NCBI GenBank assembly: GCA_964422855.1
Contig: CAYRCS010000001.1
Location: 28,611 to 92,610, forward strand
Direction of reading: 5' to 3'
Origin: CAZEYI01 sp964422855
Lineage (GTDB): Bacteria; Patescibacteriota; Gracilibacteria; Absconditabacterales; Absconditicoccaceae
DNA length: 64,000 nucleotides
Made by a program: the position numbers and the translations under genes. Each line of letters starts with the position of its first letter. The first letter of the stretch is position 1. Below are positions 54,757 to 64,000 of this stretch, one piece after another. Below the pieces are notes generated by a model, which made no database searches, was not told the origin of the DNA, and saw only the letters and a list, made by a program, of their open reading frames with translations.

Positions 54757-56850
54757 TTAGTCTCGTTTGAAAAAATTATTTGTTTGCTGTTCGTACTCTT
54801 TGGTGTTTCGGTATGCAGAACCTTCTCATCTTGTTGGAGTTCCTCGACGAGAATTATATTCTGGCAACTTTTTCATCGTATCTATATCTATCAAAACATG
54901 CTCACGGAAAAATATCCTAAATTTATCATTTTTGAGCAAGATATCTTCTACTATATCTTTGCCTATAGTTTTGCTTTGTAGATAAGGCTTTGTATTCCCT
55001 CCATGCAGTATGAACTCTTGGATAGTATGTTCTATGTCATGCAAATATGTAAATTCTTCATACTCCCATCATTTTTCTGAAACAGGCAAATCCTTTCTGA
55101 TTTGTTCCTTGATATATATAGCAGCCTGTCGTGCCAGATATCTAGCATTTTGTCTATACGAAAGGTAATTAGTTATGAAGTCACGAGTATTAGTACCATT
55201 TGATTTTCACACACCCTCTCAAGTAGCTAGCAATCTTCTATTTGGTTTCTTATTGGTATAAGGGTGCTCATCTATCAGATATACATTTGTCTTACTTTCT
55301 CCATCATCGAGTAATCACTCCCCCAGAAAATCTGTATTCTCATCTAATCACATAACTCCTTGAGCACTGCCTCCTCATGGAGCGATAGTGAGTTCTTGTT
55401 CTGGTTTTATTATATAATCTCCGTTTGTTGCATAGATGCTATCGTAGTATTGTAGTGTAGCCAACATGTTAGGGATATATATATCATATTTTTTGTATCA
55501 TAATTGATCATCGCCATAAAACTCCAAAAAATTTATTTTTTCCTGATCTTTCATGATCAGCATAGCTATATAATTACAGATAGGTATACCTATGTATAAC
55601 AAATCTCACTCTCAAGTTTGTTGCATTATATATTTAGTAAGTTCTGGGTGAGCGTTCATATATGGTCGTACCAATCCCTGCACGTACGAATCATCCTGTA
55701 TGCCATAGAAAGTCTTTATAATTTTTATAGACTTATCGATTTGTTCGTTGAAATACTCTACTTTGTTGGGGGCATATGAAGCCAATAAATTATCCTTTAT
55801 TTGCTTTTGTTTTTGTTCTAGAAAACATTCCTTTTGATACTGTTCATACATTTTGTTACCTGCATATATTCAGGTTCACATAAGTAAAGCGAGTAGAGCA
55901 ATTTGTGCAAAGGATTTTATGTTTTTCTGTTTTGATAGCTTGCGTTCTTGTAATTGTTCTTTTATATATTCATCAAATTTTTTTCCATCTACATATATGG
56001 TGTTAAAATTTGGTCTATCATCATTTACTCACTGAGTCTTTGGCCTTGTATATTCTTGTTGTAAAGTCTGTAATTCTGGATACTTTTTTATGTCTCCATA
56101 TAATATTGTTTTAATAATGTCGTCATATATATTTTGTCTTACTTCTCCGCATTGAGTGTTGGTACCATGCAGAAAGTCACTAAGACGACAAGCAACTTCA
56201 AGCATACCGTAATATGGATTTAATACATCATTTTGGTCGAGTCATTGTTTGAGTCCAAACATTTTTTCTTGTAACTTTGGATTGTGCTGCATAGCTCGGT
56301 ATAAATATTGAGCTAGACTAAGAGAGTCGTTTGGAGCTTGACTTAGATCTATTTGTTGCTCTGTTTCCAATCCATCTATTCATTTTGTTCTGATGAGCTC
56401 AAATAATCTAGGATGCATATCGTCGAGCAAACGGAACTCGATCATGTCTTTGGCCTTATTTCCAAAATATTTACTTATTACGTCGCTTATAAGTTGTTTT
56501 TGTTCTGCAATGGAGATCGCGTGGATATCTTCCTGACTTTTTAAAATATCATATACTCCAGTCGTCTGAACAACGATAGCTTTTTTACCAGTTTTTTGGT
56601 TATAATTGATAGCATTTATTACAATAGCTGTTATAAAATCAGCATCATACATACTATTGTCTTCTTTTCTTGTCTTGCCTAGGTACCAAGCACATTTGCC
56701 TGTGTTAGCAAAAATTTCTCATGCAGATGAAACCTTATCTTTATGACGATATTTCAGTACTTTTTTTTCTTCCAATAGAGAAATAATGTTGGTTACCTCT
56801 TCCAACTTTATTTTTGGCATATTTGGCTGAAGATTAGGACTATGTTTCAT
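54757..56850 (-). CDS. Hypothetical one-membrane-helix protein, 697 aa
   Basis: ATG 56850 is used; the in-frame ATG at 56820 is an alternative. Residues 1-310 are soluble and helical, with Gln/Lys-rich segments. A single membrane helix (~311-331, FAQIALLALLMGTGIY) is followed by ~365 residues with features such as EQELTIAPGGGSAQGVMG and AQGVMGLDENTDF. I do not recognise it. If the N terminus is inside, the second part is outside the membrane. About eleven TGA glycines. It ends in a terminator. Confidence 0.65.
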
Positions 56851-56906
56851 GTATTGGAAGAATATGAAACACAGTAATTATAGTCAGCAAGCATAATTTT
56901 GTCAAA

Positions 56907-57653
56907 TTACTTGCCTTGCTTTCGGAGCATAGTGAAAATGTTTTTGAGCGCATCGTGAAGGGTCTGGCTTTCTATAGTCAAGGCACTCATTTCTGCTGTA
57001 CTATAGAGCAAGATAGCCACCTTATTGTTGCCATATATAATCATTTCATTGCCCATTTGGAACAATGGATCGTTGATAACACGGAAATCGTGGTGTTTCC
57101 TGGTATAGTCAGAGTATTTGGAGTTACCTTTGGACAAGATAGTTAGCGTTTTTTTTGGAAATTGGAGTCTATAATCTATAAATTCGTCTTCTAAAAATTT
57201 ATCAAACTCTACAGCAATATCACTATCTCCAAGCAAACTCATAAATGGATCGTCTCCCTCTTCATTTCTAGCTATTTCTTTCATGCAGTATTTCAACCCC
57301 TCAAATCCTTCAAAAAACTGTACTTTTGGCTTACTTCATCAGAGACTGGCTATCGCATTGAGTTCTGGGAGTTTTTCTTTGAATCTAGAGTATTTTTCTT
57401 CTAAATTCTTGAGAAGCTGTTCTGGGCTGATAACCGTATAAAATGTGGTATTTTTCTTGGTTACCGTGTGTGCGACACCTTCGGATACAAGTTTTTTCAA
57501 GATCGAATAGACTGTTACTCTATTTTCGTTTACTTTCCTGGCTATAGAGCTTGCTGGTGAGCTACCCATAGAGAGATTGGCAAGATATATCTCTGCTTCT
57601 TTGAGTGAAAAACCGTATTGGATGAGAATATCAGTGAGCATCAGAAAAGACAT
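56907..57653 (-). CDS. TrmB-family transcriptional regulator
   Basis: 248 residues. It begins MSFLMLTDILIQYGFSLKEAEIYLA, the winged-helix start of TrmB; the recognition-helix region is VNENRVTVYSILKKL and the wing VAHTVTKKNTTFYTVISPEQLL. A short coiled coil and a C-terminal PLD-like effector part (KVQFFEGFEGLKYCMKEI, later AILLYSTAEMSALTIES) follow. One TGA glycine joins the two halves. TrmB regulators are common in archaea and bind sugar-like ligands in many cases. It is 56 bases upstream of the one-TM gene and may regulate it. Confidence 0.85.
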
Positions 57654-57728
57654 GTAGAATAAAATCTACCATAATAGTACATATACTTCCTAGGATTGCA
57701 AGATATCTGTCGATAAAAAAATACATCA

Positions 57729-57760
57729 AAAAAGATATGTCCGGCCGGACATATCTTTTT
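57729..57760. terminator. Perfect palindromic terminator
   Basis: AAAAAGATATGTCCGG / CCGGACATATCTTTTT, flanked by A- and T-runs. It lies between the small 106-aa gene and the TrmB-type gene, both on the reverse strand, and can end transcripts in either direction. Confidence 0.85.
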
Positions 57761-57781
57761 GCAAAATGTATTATGCTTGTG

Positions 57782-58102
57782 TTAGTGCTTGCTCTCTTCT
57801 TGAGCTTTATTGTATCCTGCAACAAACAAGTCTTTGATTTGAGCAGCTAAATATGGGATATATTTATTTTTGTCTGATAATATGAGCTGGAGCATAGCGT
57901 CAGGAGCTTCTGGATACTCTGATGATGTGATATCATAGAATGTTGCCATCTTTTGGTCATCTGCTTGCGCTTCGACAGCCATAAGAGCGTCCTCTATTCT
58001 CTTTACTACAGCGGGATCATTTGGGATCTGTCCATACGCCAAACTACCTCATACTTCGCTTACCAATCCATCTTTATTGTTAAATAATTTTTCTGCAGCC
58101 AT
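57782..58102 (-). CDS. Hypothetical small protein, 106 aa
   Basis: Starts MAAEKLFNNKDGLVSE at 58102; a TGA glycine (EVGGS) joins its N terminus to the body with IPNDPAVVKRIEDALMAVEAQ. A helical, acidic soluble protein with no known family. A palindromic terminator (57729-57760) follows it. It begins 82 bases downstream of the giant gene's stop. Confidence 0.6.
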
Positions 58103-58184
58103 CTATATTTATTACCCAATGCTAAAAATATGTGTGCATAATATGTAATATACAATAAAAGTCAATCTCTTGCTGATTTATGTA

Positions 58185-61100
58185 TTAGTTACTCGCATCC
58201 TCATACAATCCAGGAAGTATAGCATTTCTGAGTTCTTGGATGAAGATAACTTTGGTTACTTTGAATTTTCTGATAAACTGTGTATCAGGTATCTTGGCCA
58301 TATTGAGGAGCAAGGTATTGATAAAGTCTATCTTGTCTCCTTGTACTTTGTCCAAGGCTTTTACTATAGCAACATAGACTGGACTGTTGAGTACCAATGA
58401 ACTCGTATCAAACAACTGGTCGTTGAATGGCACAGACACGATCTTAGCAAATTCTGCTCTTGTTATCGCTCTCTTACCATCAAATCTATAGCTGCCATCT
58501 TTTTGTTTTACTCCTGAGATAAATCATAGAGCTTCAGCTCTTCTGATGTATTGGTAATATGGATCGTTTGCATTTACCACATCTCACAAGACACTCGTAC
58601 CATCTATGTTTACCTTTTTCTTGTTGATAGCATCATAGGTGATCATCATAAATTTCACCGCATCATTTCTGGTGATATGCTTATCTGGATCAATATAGTT
58701 TTTACCATCTTTGTTTGTCGCCAATCCCTTGGTCAATCATTTCTTGACTGCATAGTCAGCATACCATGCAAACCAGTGCTCTTGAGGTACATCTGCAAAT
58801 GGCGTAGCCTTAGGATATCTGGCATTTTCTGTTTTGATATCGAAATCATCAAACGCTACTCATTGTACTTTGACAAATGTCTTGAGTACTTCAGCAACGG
58901 TGATGTTTTCGTTTGGATTGGCATTCCACTTGCCTTCATCGGTATCTCTACCTCTCCACATACAACTTGCACGCATCATTTCGGTATATGGTAGTGCTCG
59001 GTGTGTCAGCGTATCCATAAATGGTCCTCTTGTCAAATATTGCTCGTCACTATATTTACATGCCCTACCTACTGGTGCTGCAGTATGCTTAGGTTTTCAC
59101 TCACATTTGCCATCATAGTAACTTGGTGATTCGTCCTTGCCGTCACAACTATCTTTGTTAGGTCCAGATCATCCTCCACCACCTGATCTAGTACAGTTGG
59201 TTCTACAACCGCTACCACCATCACATTGTTCATTTCCATTGGTGATACCATCACCACAGTATGGAGCAGGAGATGACGCACATTCTTCAGATACAAAGAC
59301 ATCATCAATCACATAACTAGCTATAGTATATCATGGTACTGCTACTCATGAATTCCACATTGGATTTGGTATCATACTTTGTCATGAATTGTTGTGGAAG
59401 CTACCAATAGTGAAACGTTCGTATGCCTTATCGGCTAATATAGTGCCTGATACACACGTCCATCATGTTCATACTATATATCACGTATGTTCAAATTGTG
59501 GTGTCTGTATAATTGCAGCAAATCCAGTATTGGTAGGATATGTGCCTGTCGAGAACAAGATACCAATCTTATCACTGATGTAATTTGAGATCGCATGAGT
59601 TGCATAACAGAATCATACATTGTAACGTTTACCTATCTGCATAGGGGCGACTAATTGTGCTCCGATATATTCTCTTCCTGCTCCTGTTATATTGCTTGCA
59701 TACGTCAATATATGTGCTACCCCACTACCTGTGCGTGGCCTTTGTCGCATAGCATTCAATATTCATGATCCAAATGGAGATCCTAAGTTCATATAATCAG
59801 GGTCTGGACTTGGCGAATACCATGATGCTGCATATCACGTAAATTGTGAAAAGTTTGTAGAATATTGGATATATGATTCAAATCATGGATTTGGTACTAA
59901 GTTACCTGATAGTCCACATGTTTGTGGGATCTCAAAGATACACTGTGCACTACATCCATCACCACTATTTGTGTTGCCATCATCACATTGCTCGTTTCAC
60001 TCTAATTTCTGATTGCCACAAGCTGGTGTATATCCATTTGTAATAGTGATCACTGTATTGGCTGGACAGATAGCAGTAAGTCATGTATTTGCTGTATTGC
60101 GTATGTATGCTGTTGGTGCAAACAATCCGCCTGTTGTATAAGTATGCCCTGTAACACTCGTGCCTGTTGTACCATCACCATAGTTTATATGGATAAGCGA
60201 TGATCCAGGACTCATATTGAGACTAAACAATACATTGAGTGGGTATGTTCCTGCTGATGGAGTCAAAAGCAATGCACATGAAGGCTGTGCTCGTTGACAT
60301 GAGTTGCTACATCCATCATTATTGTTTTGATTGCCATCGTCACACTGCTCTGTTACTGATGTGCCCGTAGATACAACGTTTTGTATAGATACTGATCTAT
60401 ATATATCTCCAAATGCATCTACCCATGGGTTTCTACCAGACATAAATGATAGATCTGTAGTTATCGTAGATCAATTTAGGTTGTAGTTATGTACTACATT
60501 TCCACCGACAAACGAGTATGTGCCATTATTGGATCGGTCAAATCAAATAGTATGTGATCACAACATCTGTGATGCCGTTATTCCAGTATAGGTATAAAAA
60601 CTTGTCGTTCCGACTAGATCCCAGTTTCCTGCAAATCCTAGATAATAGTTATCGTAAGCAACTTGCGATCCATTGGCTATCATATCTGATGATGGGTATA
60701 TGATATATCGATCTCCGTTTGCCAACTGATTGAAATATCATCTTGTAGAGATAATATTACCTGCTGTTGTGGTCACGTCGACTTGTATCCATCATCTGAG
60801 TTGCGTACCGTTTGACACATCTGGTACTGTAGTGGTATTGATATATATAATCTGACCTGTAGATGATCATACTATGTATCATGTCACACCAGTATATACA
60901 CTCATATTTGATAGGTTTATAGTCCAGGCGTAACTTGCCGGCGTTTGTCCACCAGATAACATTGCTATGAAAGCTATATCGCCACTCACTTGAGTTGATC
61001 CAGGTTGAGGCAAGCCAACATTAGGTGCACCAACCTTAGGTACATTATTTACCCTAGGCACCTCTCCTGATCTTGGTCTAGACTGATTTACTTCGTCTTG

Positions 61101-64000
61101 TCCAGTATTACTTGAACCAGATTGCTGTACTATTGGACCCCTGTTTCCACTTCCTGATGTCTGCCCAGGCTTGGGTGTAGACTGTGGTGTGTTTGTTTGA
61201 GTTTGTCCAGCTCTATTTCCACTTCCTTGGCCTTGTTGATATGCTTGTATATCTACATATGATATATCTATGATACTTCCTGTAGATCCAGTGGAGTATG
61301 TATCAACATTCCCATTTCCACATCTTGTGCCTATGGTAGTTACATTAAACGGACATGTAACATTGAAGTTCGCTATGTTACCTGTATTTGTGAGTCCTGT
61401 ATACGTAAGGCTTACAAATCCAGTATAACTTCCTACTCCTGTATATGTATGAGCGTTACCTAATCGATTATTTTGGATAATACCATCTCCTCGGTTGATA
61501 GTATATCCATATCATAGATTCATCAAATTCAATGGACTATTTGGAGAGAATGACAAAGGAGCATATCCTGTAGCATAATTTGTAATTTGTGCACATTGGA
61601 ATGGATCCAAACGACACATGCTATTACATCCATTACCGCTACCATTGCCTGTTCATAGATCACATTCTTCTCCTATATCAAGTATTGCATCACCACATGT
61701 CGCACATATTGGCGATACAAATACATCATCGATAAGATAATTTGCTACTTCATAGTTCAATCCATTTCATGTATATAGAGGATTTGGGACCATGTTTTGT
61801 CCTGTATTGGTATGGAAGCTACCTAACAAGAAGCTAGTATATGCCTGATCTGCATAAATAGATCCTGATACACATGTCCAGCCAGATCCTTGTGTATATC
61901 CTATATGTTCAAATTGTGGTGTCTCTAGAATTGGCTGGAATCCTATGTTGGTAGGAGAAGTGCCTGTGCTAAACAACATTCACAATCTGTCAGTTATATA
62001 ATTTGATCTACTGTGTGTTGCGAAACAGAATCATACATCATAATAGTTACCTATCTGCATCGGAGCAGTAAGTGTGGCTCACACATATTCTACTCCACCA
62101 TTTGGTATATTGCTCGCGTAGGTCAAAATATTGACCATACCACTACTTCCTAGGTGTGGATACTGATCGATATATGAGAACATTGCTGATGTACCGTACG
62201 CACAATTTGCATGTCCATAATCAGGATCTCAACCTAGAGAGCCAAACCATGATGCCACATAGCCACTAAATTGGCCATACGACGTAGGACATTGTGTATA
62301 TGATTCAAATCATGGATTTGGTACTAGATTACCTGATCAGCTACATGTTTGTGGTATTTCAAAGTTACACTGACTATCACAGCCATCGTTATCGTTTGTA
62401 TTGCCGTCGTCACATTGCTCACCAGATACATATATCGTACCTGACTGTACAAATGTAATTAACTGATTTTGGTAAATATCTGGCTTAGGGAAAAGTGTGT
62501 TGGTAACAACTGCTCATGTATTGATGGTGTATGTATACGTTACTGCCCCACTCAAATATGCATCAAAAATTTCGTCATTTTCCCAATCATAATATACAGC
62601 TCATCCAGCTCCTGTCCACACCTCTTCATAATGTTCCACAAATACACTTGGCGCAAGTTGAGGAGAAGTCATACCTGCTGTATTCACTATAGGCGAAGTA
62701 TATGTTATGTTACCTGTACCTACAATACTAGGACTAAGAGATAGATATGATAATTCTATGCCATTTGGATGTAAAAGCACATATGCCTGCGTTTGTATAA
62801 CATATCACGAAGCCGTAAGAATCGTTATATTGAGCAGACCTTCACGATACTCAGTTACTATTCAAGTTGATAGCGAATCTGAGAATATCTGTACACTTTG
62901 TCCTGTTGATGATCAAAGGATATATCAACTAAGTATTGCTCAAGAATTATAAGGAGTCAGTGTCCAACTATAACTTGCAGCTGTCTGTCCTCATGTCAAA
63001 GCTGCAGCAAAAGTATATACATATGATCCTGTATATGAGAACTCTTCTCATTGTTTGATTCATGTTAATATGTTTGCGTATCCTGTAATGGCATATATAT
63101 CTATAGATGAGATATCTTGTATATATCAAGGTGTTGTCTGTGTATAAGAACCATCCACAATACCATTACCACAGGCTGCAGTTGCCGTTACTGGTCGAGA
63201 ACAATTGAGTGTATTACCCACTTGGGCTTGTGGTCCGGCTGGAGCACTTACTCTTACTCTTGCAGTATACGATCCTGCTCCTGTATAGGTATATGTATTG
63301 TTGGTAAATATATTTCCGGTAGCAGATCCAACAACGCCCACCATCCACTGGATTGCATTGAAGGTATATCCGGTCGTATATATATTTGGCAATACTGAGA
63401 TGGTAAAGTCATGTGGAGCATTTCACGTTTGTGCTGTTGTTGTAAACCAGTTACATGAAGGATTCTCCATGTCACATGTGGAACTACAGCCGTCTCCATC
63501 TATGAGATTGCCATCATCACATCGTTCCGCACTAGCTCCAACAGTAGACTCTGGAGTTGTGCTAAATACGTACGACTGATACATACCTCCTGGATTTTCC
63601 AAAATTTGTGTACCAACTGAAAGGCCTGATCCACCAAAGAAGCTTACATTTGTAGTAATAACATTACCTGTTATGTTAGCGTATGTATATGAGACTATTT
63701 GTCCTGTCCCTTGTTCTGTATAATCATATATGCCATCATTGTATCGGTCATATCATGCCCAAGAAGTATCGTTACCAGGCATATTGTCCCAACTTCCTGA
63801 TGTTGTAAGAATAGTTGTTCATCCATTTTGTACAGAGCTGACATATATTTCATAATCACTATATGTAACCTGCGATCATGATATAGTGATAGTCCCCACA
63901 CCTATACCAATAATTGCCACAGTATCAAAATCTAGGATAAGATATGATTGTGTGGATACCACATTTCACTGTGCGTCTGTTATTTCCAATGTGAGAGTTC
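58185..64000 (-). CDS. Giant surface protein 2, N terminus beyond the window
   Basis: At least 1938 residues are visible; the start lies past 64000. From the visible N-terminal end: beta-rich repeats with PKD-like and Cys-rich units, a CBM-like module (62360-61700), a Gly/Gln/Pro-rich linker (61250-60990), beta-rich units, a PKD-like unit (LIHINYGDGTTGT), Cys-rich repeats and a second CBM-like module (59945-59290). A GGGG linker and DESPSYYDGKCE (near 59120) come before three SLH-like repeats: FADVPQEHWFAWYADYA is one, ITRNDAVKFMM and ITRAEFAKIVS others. It ends at TAA 58185. Over 80 TGA glycines. A secreted, wall- or surface-anchored adhesin is the likely role. Confidence 0.88.
59290..59945 (-). 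repeat. CBM-like module, copy B
   Basis: Opens NLVPNPGFESYIQYS and ends YVIDDVFVSEE. It is close to copy A in DNA as well as protein, with runs of identical bases such as the stretch encoding WNSGVAVPGY. Confidence 0.75.
61700..62360 (-). repeat. CBM-like module, copy C
   Basis: Opens NLVPNPGFESYTQCP and ends NYLIDDVFVSP. It is more diverged than copies A and B but has the same order of motifs (EYVGATLTAPMQIG, LFSTGTSPTN). Confidence 0.7.

Noticed and set aside
46278..63400. Possible CRISPR-like or tandem repeats in the giant surface genes
   Set aside because: The repetition is at domain scale (about 40-650 bases, diverged), in frame, and translated as protein modules; no regular spacers are seen.

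Overview
The window is a low-GC bacterial chromosome segment in which TGA is read as glycine (translation table 25). Conserved motifs need it repeatedly: GlmS starts MCGIFGYKG with two of its glycines from TGA, UvrB has PAGDQP, RecJ, Obg, HIT and the PEP-utilising His domains all carry TGA at invariant glycines, and every reconstructed frame closes on TAA or TAG. This points to Candidatus Gracilibacteria (BD1-5) or Absconditabacteria (SR1), the two groups known to use this code. With standard translation most genes break into pieces, so the coordinates here come from reading through TGA.

Layout. 1-7 kb: two PEP-utiliser proteins in tandem (the first cut by the window edge), then poorly characterised genes, a permuted papain-like hydrolase and a GNAT. 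7-9.4 kb: recJ and a DksA-like regulator. 9.4-13.5 kb: a tight reverse operon aclB - SDR - aclA - GNA1-like acetyltransferase, giving ATP-citrate lyase plus a glucosamine-phosphate acetyltransferase of eukaryotic type. 13.9-20.4 kb: a large envelope hydrolase with degenerate M23, then glmS, a DUF2231 membrane protein, a secreted CxxC protein and cysS. 20.5-22.7 kb: an island with a 129-aa protein and a sodium:proton antiporter-like transporter that has no TGA glycines, atypical codons and its own hairpins, probably acquired. 22.7-30.4 kb: SIMPL, DUF192, rlmH, a small membrane protein, a HemW-like radical SAM protein, a coiled-coil protein and a C-terminally truncated uvrB. 30.5-45.8 kb: an LRR surface protein, rplI, a processive GT2, HIT, a two-domain peptidoglycan hydrolase, obg, a phosphoribosyltransferase, DoxX, tRNA-Lys(CTT), a DipZ/thioredoxin pair and a CCA-adding enzyme.

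45.9-64 kb is dominated by two giant reverse-strand surface proteins, the second running off the window. They share DUF4215-like Cys-rich repeats, PKD-like repeats, a carbohydrate-binding-like module present once in the first and twice in the second, and a C-terminal anchor (S-x-S-Y-Y-D-x-x-C followed by SLH-like repeats). The LRR protein carries the same kind of anchor. Between them lie an orphan 301-aa gene, a B12-type radical SAM protein, a one-TM protein, a TrmB-type regulator and a small protein.

Together these suggest a small-genome epibiont with much coding space devoted to surface adhesins and wall hydrolases, UDP-GlcNAc precursor synthesis (GlmS, GNA1-like), thiol-redox systems outside the membrane and limited central metabolism. 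Genes are densely packed, with overlapping starts and stops, and several convergent pairs share or overlap at a terminator hairpin. Sigma-70-like promoters with 16-17 bp spacers are recognisable in front of several genes. A 10-base run of N (45846-45855) lies inside one terminator-like palindrome.
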